From Combretum micranthum (Eukaryota > Streptophyta > Magnoliopsida > Myrtales > Combretaceae): a DNA stretch of 64,000 nt. Positions 1 through 13,022 of this stretch are shown in pieces; within the stretch, counting starts at the first letter, position 1, and each line of letters starts with the position of its first letter. The translations under genes were made by a program, and so were the position numbers. The stretch covers positions 95,764 to 159,763 of the forward strand of contig JAMXBD010002820.1 of assembly GCA_024138025.1 (NCBI GenBank), given 5' to 3'. The notes below the pieces were generated by a model. That model saw only the letters and a list, made by a program, of their open reading frames with translations, was not told the origin of the DNA and ran no database searches.

Positions 1-165
1 TTAGATTAGACTCAAAATTTTAATTAAAGTACTATAATTGTAAGAAACTAGTGCGGTTAGAGTAAAAAGTACAAGAAAAGCAAGTTAAAAAAAAGGGAAA
101 AACAAGAATTGATGCTTGGATCAGAAAAATTGTACTATTTATGACAAAAATTTTGCTCTTAATTG

Positions 166-187
166 TTTTGCTTGAGGACAAGCAAAA
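166..187 (+). other. Perfect 9-bp stem-loop beside the Athila polypurine tract
   Basis: TTTTGCTTG (166-174) and CAAGCAAAA (179-187) are perfect inverted repeats around the loop AGGA. The hairpin sits four bases before the polypurine tract. It could shape the RNA near plus-strand priming or polyadenylation; that role is inference. Confidence 0.6.
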
Positions 188-191
188 GTTC

Positions 192-203
192 AAGTGTGGG
201 GGA
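192..203 (+). other. Polypurine tract of the Athila-like element
   Basis: AAGTGTGGGGGA, ending three bases before the TGATAAG that opens the LTR. Polypurine tracts prime plus-strand DNA synthesis in LTR retrotransposons. Position and composition fit the Athila consensus. Confidence 0.7.
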
Positions 204-206
204 ATT

Positions 207-1323
207 TGATAAGATCATATTTTACACAACTTTAACAAGTAATTTATGATTAATTTGAGTTGAATTTCATACAAAATTGTCACAATTGGTACTCGGATTG
301 TTTAAGTTTATGTTTTAGGTCAAAAGAAAGCAATTTAAGTTGATATTGAAGAATCTCAGGGGATACGCCGGCTAATCTAGATCATACGCTGTCGGTGTAT
401 AGCCGACTTAGAGGATGATAAACATATTAATGCTTCAAAACTGCCTCTACACCGCTGGCTTTCCACCAGCTTTGACGAAGAACAGAATCAAAAAATCAAA
501 GGCCGAAAAATTTGAACTGATACGCCGCCAGCCTTGGACGGCATATGAAGAAGATCAGAAGCCAAGTATTTAACACTGGCTCAAAGTTGCCAGTGTAGAG
601 AAGGATATAAGCCAGCTTCTGCAATTTCATTTGTACGCCGGCTTTCTAGGAATCTACGCCGTCGGCGTTGAGACGGCTTAGAGCATCTACAGGATTGAAA
701 TTTTAAGGGCTATAACTTGCACAACCGGCCTTGTTTTGAATCTAACCAGCTTTTGATATTTCATTTGTATGCCGGCATTTCAAACCCAACGCCGTCGGCA
801 TTGAAGCAGCATACATCAACCATAGGATACAAATTGTTAACGCTGAAGCCAAAGCTACCAGTGTACAAGTGGTATACCGCCTGTAAGCTGCTGGCGTAGA
901 AGTTGTAACTACAAAAAAATTTGCTGAAACGTCTGAAGGTTTTGTCTATAAATTAAAAGTTCCTTGTTAGATAGACATTCCAAAATTGATTAGAAAAAAA
1001 GAAAAAGAGAGATTTGCAAATGTTTGAGTTAGTTTTTCCTTTAGGGTACTAAAAACCTAATGTTCTAGCAATTTAGAGACGATTAAGGTTTAGCTACAAC
1101 CAAGCAATGCCCATATAGATGGAATTATGGATTTGAAGACTCTAGATTTTGAAATAAAACTATCATTAAGGTGTTTTCAATCTCTATTTATTAATTTTAT
1201 TGCTTGATTGTATTATTGAGATATTGTTATTCATTGATTATTATGAATATGTGTAGATGGATTTGATGGAATGATGCATGAATTATATTGCTGTTGGATT
1301 TGATTGATTGGGGATTTAATTAT
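207..1323 (+). mobile_element. Athila-like 3' LTR, left part (interrupted)
   Basis: The LTR starts TGATAAG after the polypurine tract. Positions 363-900 are rich in GCCGGC and CGTCGGC words set in AT-rich DNA. A TATA-like TATAAATT lies near 945, so this island would be in U3. The LTR is interrupted at 1324 by a giant solo LTR and resumes at 6257; the joined length is about 1.8 kb, in the usual Athila range. The short frame at 717-899 lies in the repetitive island and is not a gene. Confidence 0.65.
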
Positions 1324-4300
1324 TGTAAACCTCGGAAAATTTCAGTAAATAATTCCAAGATGAACTTCGAAAATAAACCCTAAAAATCACTCCAAATTAA
1401 AACCGAATTTCGACTAGTCGTAAATCACGAACGAATCCAGAAATTTCTCAATCTTGAGGAAAATAAGAATTCTTAAAAATAAAATAAGAACTCATCATAC
1501 TTCAAGTCCAAAACCACTACGTACGACAAATTCCATACGTAACTCTGACTTATTAAATCAGGTAATATAAAGCCCAAAAAAACAAATTATTAAAAAGTAA
1601 ATAATGATTAACTTTCGGAAATGAAACCCAATTTAAGAATTCCAAAAACATTGAGAGATATTAAACACTTACAAAAATAAAATTTAAAATAATTTTTCTC
1701 AAACTAAATATGTTGTATAAACGAAAAATATAAGTTTCCAAAATTGGCAAAGACCTAAACCGGAAAATCATCCGAAAACCCTAAGTGGAATACAATAGTT
1801 TAAGTCCGGTAATCTAGCGCCCTTAACCCTATAGGCCAAGGTGTAGTTTAAGTGTGTAGAATAGCTCGTAGTAATATAAGTTTGCTTAAAAATATCAGAT
1901 TGGGAAATTTTTGACCCATTTTGAACCCGTTCGGATACAGACTTCGAAAAGCATGTCCCGGGACTCGAGATATAAAAAATATACCATTAGTACCGTTAGA
2001 CTCGTAATTTCATAAGATTTTCAAATATATCAGTTATATAATTTTTCGGGTTATAAAAGTTACAGTTATAACCTTTTTATCGTATTTTCATTACTACCAG
2101 TAATTAATTAGTCTTTTGCACTATTCAGTTTTATTTCATTACACAATTTTATTATTCTTATAAAGCCTTATATTTTCAGATAAATATTTTATATATTATA
2201 GAAGACTTTGTTTTTCTAAAATTTAGTTTGTTTCGGGTTTTTACGGGGTCAGATTCTGTTTAAGACCCGATACTAAAAATAAAATAATTTTTTAGAATTT
2301 TTCGGGTTATAAAAATATCATTTATAATCCATATTCACGTATGTTAATCATATCGGTAACTTATTTAATAATTCACTAAAATAAATTAATTAATTATGTT
2401 ATTTTTATTATGAAAAATCTATTACAAATATTTGTAATGAATTTCCTATTTTTATTTTATTTTATTTTATTAAGAAAATACTCTTACAACCCATACTTTC
2501 AAATACACCTTTCACATATCACTTCCTTTTCACTTCAATCTTTCTACACTTTGTCCCACACTTCATGGCAGATTTTTCCCTTCTTTTGGCTGCCATTGTC
2601 CTTTAATTTACTCCTATTTTGACTAAAATAAATATATTCCACTCCTTCTTAAAGAAGCAACACATACACATTAATTACACAATTCAATTTCAAGTCAAAA
2701 TTCAACAAATTCCCTCTCTCTCCTCTCTCCACTTTCAGCCCTCCCAAATTTGCTGCCCTTGTTTTATTTTTTTCTTTCTTTCATTCATTTAATACACTCA
2801 TTCTCTCTCTCTTTCATTTACACTTCTTTCCCTTTTTCATTCCTTATCTTTTTCTCTCTTTTTCCTCTCTTTCTTTCTTCATTTTGTTCTTGTTCTTGCA
2901 AGAACACAAGCTGCCCCATTCCATTTTTGAGCTCCTACACATATTTCTTCAAGAATCTTGAATAAAACTCTTGTCCAAAGCTTCCATAGGTGATATAGGT
3001 AAAGTATAGTGAGTTTCATGCATCAAATGACTTCCATAAGCTTAAAAGCTAAGGATGATGATGCCAAAAATGAAACACTCCTCTTCTCCATGATTATTAT
3101 CTTGTATCACTATTATTTTCTTGTTAAAAGTAGTTATATTTTGTAGATCTAACTTTTTGTAGCTTTGATTTTGTTTATGCCATAGATCTTGTTATTTGAG
3201 TTATTATTTTTGTTATTGCTTATGATTTATGCATATATTCATCTATTCATGATTCACATGACTATCATAGTGTTCATGCACTTATAACTAGTTTAGAAGA
3301 CTAGATCTAGTTGTTTTAAGTTCATACATATATTAGACTTTCGTTTCATGCTCATTAGATAACTTGTAATAACTTAATGATGTAGAAAAGTGTTAGGAAG
3401 CTCAAGATCTATTAGTTACAACCAAAATATCTTTTGAAAATTCGGATGAAAATGAACCATATTTAGAAAAGTTATTTTTCAACTTCAAAATGTGTATTTT
3501 TCATTTAAAATGAAGGGCTTAGGAATAGATAACATAAATGAATGATTTTTAAGAGTAAAGTTTAGATCTATGAGTTTATAGTTTACTACCATGCATTTGT
3601 TAAGTGTAGATCTTGGTTTTGAACTCAAACAAAAATTGTGAAATTCGTATTTTGGCAAGACCCCTATTTAAAAACCACTTTCCAAGTGTCAAAATGAAAT
3701 TTTTACTTAAGATAATGAAGGCTTAAATGTATATCATCAAGACTTCTTTTAAGAATCAAAGGTGATTTTCAAAATAAAAATCTTATTTTCGGATTTAGGC
3801 CAAGGCATATTTTAAAAACATGTTTTCCAACTCAAAAATGAAGTTTTTATTCAAGATATGGAAAGCTCTTAAGGTAGGATATGTAAGGAATGGATTTTCA
3901 TAAGTTTAGATAGATTTTATCAAAAGATATGTCAAAAATAAATATGGTAAATTCGGATTTCAACCAAGACCAATTTTGAAAACCCATTTATCAACTCCAA
4001 AACTCATGTTTTATGTGAAAAATGAAGGGTATAGGTAATAGGTATCATTAAGTAGTGATTTTTACAAGTTGGAATGAGTTTTGATGAGATTAATATGTAA
4101 AACAAGAAGTAGAATCAAGATGAAAAATTTTGAGTTACTAGTCAACTTGTAAAATTCGTAACTTTGGATGATGCCCATGAAAACACCTATTATCCAAGCT
4201 CAAAATAAAAGTTTTATGTAATGAATGGAAGTCCTTAAGTAATAGGTATCATAAAGTCTTAGATTTTAATGCATTAAACAAGTTTTTCCCAAAGGAATCA

Positions 4301-6251
4301 TTCAAAAAGTGGATTTTCTAAAATTCGGATTTTTGAGTAAATCCTATTTGAAAACATATTTCAAAGTGTAAAATGCAAATTTTTATGAAAAAGTGAAGTC
4401 CTTAGTGGTTATGTATGGTTGAGCCCTAATTTTCTAAATATCAAATGATTTTTACTTAAAGGAATCACTCAAAAACTAATTTTACAAAATTCGGATTTTG
4501 GAATCAACTCTACTTGAAGACATGTTTGCAAAGTGTAAAATAGAAATTTTTATGTAGAAATGAAGGTCATAAGTAATAGATATAATGAAGACTCAATTTA
4601 AACAAAGATAATTATATTTTCTTAAGAAATAAATCCAAAACAAATGAAAATTATCAAAGTTAGGAAATTAGTTTTCTTAAAAGTAAATAGCCATGGAGTC
4701 TTACAAATAAAAAGTTTCTAAAATTTCTTTTAGCAAATATTGTCAAAAGCATGCATAAATCAAACTCATCTCATGTCATTCATGTTAGGAAATTATTGAT
4801 ATTGCATTTATAACTAATCTATATAGTAGGAACATTTCAAACATTTACAAAACTATTTTTCGGAATTGAAATTTCTACTGTTCTGATCTGATCCGGCTTT
4901 TTTGAAGCCTCAAAGTTTTCAAAACATAAATATAATATTATAATTAGATAGATCTTTCGAAGTAGATAGAAATCGATATATAATTTGCGAAATTCGAGTT
5001 AAAAGACCAAGTTATGGCCGTTTTAAGTTGGAATTCCGCTTAGGACGATAATTACGAATTTGATAGTTTGTATAAGATAGTTTGGATTAGTTAATTGATG
5101 AAATACTTATTAGAGTATTTCTTCCTTTTTTTAGGTGATCCCGAAATCGACATTCCCTACCACGGATTACTTTTACTAAGAGACCGGTGATCCAATGGCC
5201 GAGTGAGTTTTCTTATTTTTTACCTTGTTTGTGCTTGTAGCTAGTTGCATTAGAATTATAGGAACAAGATAAAAACTTGATATGAATGGGGATGGGATAT
5301 ATGATGAGATGTGATGAATGTATGCCAAAGAATACTAAAGCATATCGAAACCACGATTCGATTGGATAACTGCACTGTTCATATTATTTCTGTTATGTTA
5401 TGATATTGGTTGGTCACTCTAAAGAATGTATGAATATTTTGACCTAAGCAAAAATTAAATTGGTCATGCATCGCATCGGACGTATTGCATTTGGTAGCAT
5501 GCTACTCCTATGTGGGTCGATCGGTATGGTTCGATGATGACTTGTTTGGTTAACGAGACCGGTGCCAGAGCTCATTCATGAGAACTAAGGCGCATCGGGG
5601 ATGCATTCCATGGGTGAGCCTAGCCGAGTCGAGTGCTATGAGCCGAGGGCTTAGGGACTAGCAGCGGTCGTGTAGACTTTCAATGCCATCCCTAACCCAA
5701 GATACGGAGGGCGTAAATCCGTTCTGTGTGTGGGTTCTGGATACCCATACATAATTGTTTGCTCATGTGTTTGTTCATGTATAACATATGGTTGATTATA
5801 ACTTGCTTGTTATGGTACGGAATTAAGGGAATTGTCACTAAGTTAGTGTAGCTTATACCCCAATAGATGTTTGAATGAACAGGTTATCTCAAGAATGCTA
5901 AGTGGGGACCGAGATGGTTGGAGCCGTAGGAATCCCGGCAAGGAATAAGAATGCTTGGAGTTATAAGCTAGGTTTTATGTTTTGCCTTGTAATAGTTTTA
6001 TGTAGGGAAGTCTTTGGATGAATGTAATTGAAGTATAATGTTTTGTATTTTGAGTATAGTAAATTGAAATTCCTTTACATTGTTACTCAAGTTATATCAA
6101 CATAAAATGTATTACTCCGATGTGTCTCATTCATGTGTTAGACGCCTTGTACATAGTATGGAAGCCTTCGCGTGACTGAGGTGGTCATTCTTAGGCTTTA
6201 ATATTGTGTACGGTGGACTGCCACGTTTAGGGTACCCTTCGGGGTGTGACT
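1324..6251 (+). mobile_element. Giant (4.9 kb) chromovirus-type solo LTR with target duplication
   Basis: It begins TGTAAACCTCGGAAAA and ends with GGTACCCTTCGGGGTGTGACT, the termini shared by five other LTRs in the window; the final CA has decayed to CT. It is flanked by identical 5-bp repeats ATTAT (1319-1323 and 6252-6256) and contains no coding sequence, so it is a solo LTR left by LTR-LTR recombination. It carries a CT-rich tract (2700-2900) and a degenerate tandem array (3430-4620). The very long LTR and its resemblance to the LTR bordering the chromodomain pol at 8925 suggest the Tekay/Del lineage; the lineage is inferred. The small frames at 2410-2965 are low-complexity. Confidence 0.8.
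3430..4620 (+). repeat. Degenerate tandem array of about seven units inside the solo LTR
   Basis: The phrase AAATTCGGATTTT or a close variant recurs near 3436, 3639, 3785, 3950, 4152, 4320 and 4487, a spacing of about 146-202 bases. Each is followed by similar text ('aaaacatgttt..aagtgtaaaat..aatgaaggtc..taagtaatagg'). The homologous LTR at 16141 has only about three such units (17450, 17612, 17776). Confidence 0.7.
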
Positions 6252-6256
6252 ATTAT

Positions 6257-6947
6257 TGTTGCTTGTAATCTATTTAATTTGTGCTTGATCAACATAGATT
6301 AGATAGATAGGGTTAGAGATACCCGGAAGGAATTCAATAATCCACACAGGTAAAACATAGGCTTTTGAATGAGATTTGTCATAGGGATATGCAAGCTTGT
6401 GATAGAACTTAAGAATTCATTGATCTTTATGCGGTTAGGATTGCAAATGTAGGTCACTTGGCGGTGCTTATTTTGTAATTATAACTAAGATAGTAATTTT
6501 GGTGAGAGCAAATTGCTATTAAACTGTTAATCATAGATAAATTACCTTGGTAGGATAGTTTATGCTATGAAAGATATTGTTATTCCGAGAGGTGAGCAAT
6601 TCTTAGTGAATTTGATTAAATCCCAACTAATCAATTTTAATTATCAAATTGAAGTATAAATCATTTCAAATGAGAATATAAATATATTATTCATATATTA
6701 TCTGCATTTCCTAAACCTTTATCTCTCATTGTTGTTGCTAGAACATATGGTTTTAGTTCTTCATCACCTATAGTAAATTTTAGTTAAATCATCATAGATA
6801 AATTAAAAAGTTGAACTTTCAATTGTTTAGATTAGGGTAAAATTCGATTTCTACTAATTAGCCATTAGCTCTTTGTGGACATGACCTGGACTTCCCATAA
6901 AATACTACTTTGCACCCGGTGATTTTGCTAACTGGTTAAGTGTTACA
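6257..6947 (+). mobile_element. Athila-like 3' LTR, right part
   Basis: This continues the LTR that starts at 207, after one copy of the ATTAT duplication. The text 'ctctttgtggacatgacctgg' and 'tttgcacccggtg' near 6870-6930 resembles the end of Athila/Tat LTRs. The likely end is TTACA at 6947. Directly after it, chromovirus pol homology starts in mid-domain, so this element probably inserted into the chromovirus. Confidence 0.55.
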
Positions 6948-8911
6948 CTATTGTTTGAATAGTGAAAACAACTTCAGTTTCAATATACTATATATAGTGA
7001 TGCATCCAGGAATGGTTTAGGATGTGTACTAATGCAAAATAGGAGAGTAATAGCATATGCTTTAAGATAGTTAAAACCACATGAGATTAATTACCTCACT
7101 CATGATTTGGAAGTAGCGGCTATTGTTTTTGCACTCAAGATTTGGCGTCATTTTTTGTATGGACAAAAATGTTAAATATATGGATCATAAGAGTTTGAAG
7201 TATATATTTACTCCGAAGGAATTAAACATGAGGAAAAGAAGATGGTTGGAATTGATTAAAGATTACGACCTACCTATCAATTATTATCCTGGTAAAGTGC
7301 ATGTCATGGCTGATGCATTAGGCCGAAAGAATTATGAGGAAATGGCTTTAATGTTAACTGAGCAAAAAGAACTTATTAAGGAGTTTGAAATATTGAAGTT
7401 TGAATTTTCAATGCAAGGTTTAGAAGTTGAACTTGGGAACTTAGTCTTGGAGCCTACATTACTCCAACGGATCAAGGAAGCTCAAAAGGAAGACCCTGAA
7501 TTCCAAAATTAAGCAGGGAATATCATAAGGAAAATATAAAGATTTCCTTGTGGATGGTGAAGGAGTGTTAAGAATGAACAAAAGATTGTGTGTGCCACTT
7601 AATGCAAGCTTGAGGAAGGAATTAATGCATGAAGCACATTATTTTGGATATTTTGTACATTCGGGAGAAACAAAGACATATCAAGAGTTGAAAAGTGCAT
7701 ATTGGTGGAATGGAATGAAAAAGGATGTTGCAAAGTTTGTTGCTAAGTGTGATGTGTGTCAAAGGATAAAAGCTAAACACCAAAGACTAGGTGGATTGTT
7801 GAAACCATTGTCAATTCCATCATGGAAATGGGATCTCCATGGATTTTGTATGTTCATTACCTAAGACAAAAGTAGGTTACGATGTTGTTTGGGTCATTGC
7901 GGATAGACTCACTAAATCATCTCATTTCTTGCTAATCAACATGATGTATCTATTGGAACAGTTAGCACGAATATACCTGAAGGAAATTATAAGACTACAT
8001 GGTGTGTCTACTGGCATATTATCAGATTGAGATCCACGATTTGTTTCTAGATTTTGGCACGGATTGCAAAAAGCCTTGGGAACATAATTGAAATTTAGTA
8101 TAGCATATCATCCTCAAACCGACGGATAGACAGAAAGGACCATTCAGACATTAGAAGATATGTTAAGATCATGTATCCTAAAATTCAAGGGAATTTAGGA
8201 TCAACACTTACCATTGGTGGAATTCACATACAACAACAGTTATCATTTAAGCATTGGGATGCCATTATATGAAGCACTGTGTGGTAGAAAGTGCCGATCA
8301 CCATTATTTTAGGATAACTTGGAGAAATAATGATTGGACCTGAATTGGTACAAGAGACAATTGACAAAGTCACTATGATCAAATAGAAGATGAAAGAAGC
8401 TTAAGACAAACAAAAGAGCTGGGCAGACTTAAGAAGAAGGGAAGTAGAGTTTACTAAAGGAGATCATTTTTATCTGCAGATAATTCCGATCAAAAGTCTT
8501 CATAGTGGACAATAAAAAGAAACGTTAAGTCTCGGATATACTGGACCATTTGAGATCTTGGAACAAGTAGGAAATCTGGCATATCATCTGGCATTGCCAC
8601 CAAACTTATCTGGTGTACATAATGTTTTTCATGTGTCGGTACTAAGAAAATATATACTAGATTAAGATAAAGTGGTTGAATTGGAACCAATTAATCTAAA
8701 TGAGAACCTAAGATACGAGAAGCACCCTGTTCTAATATTGGATAAAAAAGTACAAACTCTCGAAAATAAAGTGATCGGCTACGTTAAAGTGTTATGGGAT
8801 CTCCGAACTGAAGAAATGACATGGGAATTGGAGGATGAGGTCAAGAAAAGTTGTCCTCATCTTTTTGAGAATTCAGGTACGCATGCAAGCTTTGGGGACA
8901 AAGCTTATTTT
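6948..8911 (+). pseudogene. Chromovirus pol remnant: RNase H, integrase and chromodomain
   Basis: This is the broken 3' half of a Ty3/gypsy polyprotein. RNase H starts near 6990 (YSDASRNGLGCVLMQ) and continues through 7123-7512, which includes YPGKVHVMADAL. The integrase zinc-binding region follows in 7550-7864 (HEAHYFGYFVHSG..WWNGM..CDVCQ). The catalytic core runs from about 7839 to 8320, with MDFVCSLP, LSD*DPRF and QTDG*TERTIQTLEDML marking the D, D, E positions. The integrase C-terminus (LGYTGPFEILEQVG, then HNVFHVSVLRKY) leads into a chromodomain at 8672-8929 ending EEMTWELEDEV..CPHLF. Several in-frame stops and at least one frameshift show it is dead. Gag, protease and reverse transcriptase are absent because the Athila element interrupts the 5' side. 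The chromodomain identifies a chromovirus; the neighbouring 3.6 kb LTR favours Tekay/Del. Confidence 0.85.
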
Positions 8912-8924
8912 AAGGAGGAGAGAA
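8912..8924 (+). other. Polypurine tract of the chromovirus
   Basis: AAGGAGGAGAGAA lies directly before the TGTAAATCCC that opens the LTR and overlaps the end of the chromodomain frame, as in other plant chromoviruses. Confidence 0.8.
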
Positions 8925-11900
8925 TGTAAATCCCGATTTTCATACAAATAGAAATTAATAGAAATACAAAAAATAGAAAATATGAAATTAATACAGGACA
9001 CAACAATGACTTTAGAATAAAATTACAAGTAGTTATAAACCTATATATACCTTCAAACCCTAAAACAGAGTTCTATAGATAGTAATAGATATCAAAATTA
9101 AGATTTCACAGCCAATATAAAAAATTCAAAGTACAGAAATAATTTAAATAAGATTTCAAGAGTATTAGGAAGTAAATGATCAATAAAGCTTATAGTTAGA
9201 AAACTGTAATTTAAGGATAAATTGTTAGAGTTATAAATACACAATAAGAATAAAAACAGATTCATAACTCATAATCTAGACTCCAAATAAATATTTGGAT
9301 CACACCGTTATTTTAGTTAAGGAATCCTAAAGTTATTAAAGACATAAACAAAAATTGGCTTATTAGGATTAGAAAACTCTAATCAAGTAAGATAGGATCC
9401 TAAAGATAATTAATCGTGTAAACGTTAAACCTAAAGTTGAACCTGATAATAACCTAGAAAATTTGTGGAAGCTTTATATAAATTTTAGAGATAGAATACC
9501 TACATAACTGTCAAAGTTGTACCCGTTAACTTAATAATTTATCATAGAACTAATTTAATCAATCAATTAAATATTATTATATTATTGTTTACTCAGATTC
9601 GATGCAAAATTGGGAATGATATACGGTCAGGATTCTCTCAAAATTTGCACAGTCGAATTCTTGAGCAAATTGCTTAAATTTGGTGCAACAAAGTCAAGTT
9701 TGACTAAGTTAAAGCCAACCACAATTCACTAACTAAGACTCCTCATTAATGCAGCAAACTCAAGCCTAAGACAAAGTAGAAATTGGTGGAGATTTTTCTC
9801 CATGTTGGTCGAAAATAGTAGCTTCCCGTTTTGCATATAAATACACCTATTTATCAACTCCAAACAAAATCCTTAATGCAGAACAAAACAAACCCAAAAA
9901 CAACCACATAAACACTCCATTATTAGCTCATAACAACAACAATAAAGACCCAACACAGCTCCATTAAGAACAAACTTCATTGAAATGTAACATAATTTGG
10001 AAAAACAAAAGAAACAACAAAGGTAAGAGGAAATTCATTTTAGTTGATTTAAATGTTAAACATCTAAATAATGTTTCTTGCTGACCTATGTTTGAATCTA
10101 GCTCCGAGGGGGAGTGTAATACCTTCAAATCAGTTCATACAAGGTAAAATCCAACCCAACACTTTTTATATATAGTATGTTATATGTTGAAGCTAGAAAT
10201 TAGGTTATATGACGATTAAAAGAAGTAATACGTACTGATATATCACGTACAATACATATAAAGTGTAGAAAAACACTTAGGAGAAATTTTAATACAAGTA
10301 TAATACACATATATTATAAGAAAGTTAAGTTTTGAATTGAAGAAAATCGAAGAAATTGATGAACAGTTTCAACATCGGCTCTACGCTGGCAGTGTATGTG
10401 CTTAATGCCGGTGGCTTACAAGGGTCAGTCGACGGTGTTGAGATGGCATACTCTACAACAGAAGCTACGTAAAATTCATTTTTACGTAAAATGAATGAAC
10501 ACCGGCTGATCGAAATCCAACACCAGGAGTGTTGGAGCCAGCGTATGTTGTACATTAGCGGCCTTTGAAGCTAGTGTACACTGGAACTTTAAACGTTTAA
10601 AATCTAAACAAACACCGGCATCCTGGGGATAAATACCAGCAAGTTAATGCCAACGTATATGAAAAATCAGCTCTAGACGTCTAAACAGATTATCTATATA
10701 TATAAATATATATAAACATAATAGATTTGTTAAAATAAATAAATACAAATATTTTAGAAGTAATAGGTTATATAATTGTAAAGTATTAAACTCTAAAAAT
10801 TATTAGAAAATATTATTATTACTATACTTTATGAATAAAGATAAATTACCATAATTGTATTATATATATATATATATATATATGAATAGAAATTTAAATA
10901 AGATAAAATTACGAACAATATGATTTCTGAAAATGACAAGATAATCATATAAAGTAGATTAAGAGAAATACAATGAAACTAAACGGTAGAAAAAAATATT
11001 ACTTACCATAATAGGTCAACTAAGGAATGATATAAAAGTAATAATAATAATAATAATAGTAATGATAAAATATTGATCTGCCAAATACAAACTCTATAAC
11101 CACCCACTAAAAATATAAATATCGAATAAGATCAAGAAAAGCGGCATGAAAATAAAATAATAAATAATAATTGTTACCATAAGATCATTAAAAGACCAAT
11201 ATAACAATAGAAATTAATCAAATACTAATATAGGACACTCAGACACTCATAGGAGTTTAGTTTTATAATTTATGCCATATTTATGAATATTTTTATTCAT
11301 CTCAATAGATGACCTTGATATCCTTGAGGGTTTCCCTGTGGATTATTACGATTAGCGAATATGAGCAGGTGAGTAACTCAGATATATTATAATGTTTGTT
11401 CTTATAATTAGTGGCATATGTAATGCAAAGATAATAGTAATGTTATTGTGTAGAGCATGATGAGAATGATTTATGACTGGAATTGGTTGTTTGTAACGTA
11501 CGGCAAGTTAATGGAAGTGATAACACAATTGTTTGATGATTTGGAATAGCATGTTGATTAATGTGTGTAATGTATGATCACCATATACCTGAGTAAAAAT
11601 TATTGCCTCATTAAAATCTTGGTCATGCATTGTACATACTGCATTGTTGCATATTCAAAAAGGGTGGTAGCCTGCTATATTAATATTTCGGTTTTCTGTT
11701 AATACTTAGTTTTTCTAAAGTATTAGTTTCGACGTAAACTAAGTGGTAACGAAGAATGCCACCCGTAGTATCACTTTGAAATTATTAATAATTAGGGAGT
11801 TTCTAAGGATTGTTCCAGAAAGTTGTCAGTTAAAATACTTTAAATTATAGTGATAACTCTAAGATTAGAAATCGTTGATTTTCTTATATAGTTAGTCTCT

Positions 11901-12490
11901 CCTAGGCAGATGGGTCATAAATGTATTTGTTCTTCAACCCTAAAATGTGGGCATAACTATTTTTCCTTTTGGGATTTTAGATCATCTAAGCTTGTATCTG
12001 ACAGTATGTATGATTGTTGCATTTCATATGATTTGTTAGTAAACTTGCTTGATGTATAATATGTCTGATTATTCACTGAGCTCATGATTTTACTCACACT
12101 CCTGAAGACCTTTTAGGTTAACTCTACGACATTGGCTGGTTACTTCTAGGAGCATGGCTCCGGTAAGAACTTAGGAACTAGAAGAATATGGGATCTATGA
12201 GTTATGTTATCTATTTTTACTTATAGTCATAAGATAGTTAGTGCTTGTATTATCAAGTTATGTGTTTGGAGACCTTTAGAATAGAATTATGATCTTTAAT
12301 ACTTTTATGATATTCACTACTTGTGATGACATATATTTACTAATTTATATATTATATGTGTTTGTCATTTCTTATCGACACAACTAAAAGATCCTGTCAT
12401 TTGAAAATATGTCATTCTTTGAAGGTTAACTAGTAATTGTATATAAGTGTGGCTTGTATATTACTTCTAAGGTACCCTCGAGGCGTGACA
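8925..12490 (+). mobile_element. 3' LTR of the chromovirus (3.57 kb, subfamily A)
   Basis: It starts TGTAAATCCCG after the polypurine tract and ends GGTACCCTCGAGGCGTGACA. It aligns along its length with the solo LTR at 23006-26618, for example around 'ttataaatacacaata' and the GC-rich island at 10374-10680. A TATA box (CATATAAATA) lies near 9836. A TA microsatellite occupies about 10857-10883. It contains no real coding sequence. The right target duplication cannot be tested because the 5' LTR is missing from the window. Confidence 0.8.
9835..9844 (+). promoter_or_regulatory. Candidate TATA box of the subfamily A LTR
   Basis: CATATAAATA lies about 910 bases into the LTR, followed by AC-rich leader-like sequence. 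The related LTR at 23006 has TATATAAG near 24130 in a similar position. Use as a promoter is inferred. Confidence 0.45.
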
Positions 12491-13022
12491 TCAATGTCCA
12501 ACAATTGTTCACAATTGAAGTCAGGAATTATTTTAAGTTTTACTACGTTTATTTCATTTATGTTGTTTGGTATATTTAAGTTAATCTAGTTTAACCATAT
12601 CTACTTAAGGATAATATTTAACGGGTCATTTGTTTCATTTAGCTAAGTTATCTAGTTAATTATATTTGTTATGGTTGATTTTAGGGCTTAGGTTAACTGA
12701 CCCTCAGTGGGCTATATTTTTGTGGGTCTCAATTCTTGAACTCTAAAGAATTTATTCCTGGCCTTCACTAGTCCCATATAGTTCTTAATGTCCTATTCCA
12801 CTTATTAAGTTTGAATTACTTTATTTTGTGTGAAGCATTTTTGGACTTAAGTGTTTGGATGATGTATACGTGAAGAGGGTATTAGTACTTGCTAAATATG
12901 TATTTTAGGTCTTATAAGGTTACTTAAGGTTAAGGGAAGAACCAAATCAAGTTTCGTATGATTCGAGCGAGAAAAGGTGAAGTTATGAAGATGTTGGAAA
13001 AGAGCATGAGTGTGTACGAGGA
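12491..13022. other. No gene recognised
   Basis: AT-rich sequence immediately after the chromovirus LTR. I see no coding frame, RNA gene or recognisable element boundary. It is presumably the older DNA into which the chromovirus inserted. Confidence 0.4.

Larger units (their letters stand above)
1..206 (+). mobile_element. 3' internal end of an Athila-like Ty3/gypsy element
   Basis: This is the last part of the internal region before the 3' LTR. It holds no long reading frame. It ends in a stem-loop followed by a polypurine tract, an arrangement typical of Athila elements, where the phrase 'cttgaggacaagcaaa..caagtgtggggg' precedes the LTR. The rest of the element lies upstream of the window. 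Assignment to Athila rests on this conserved junction, not on protein domains. Confidence 0.65.
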
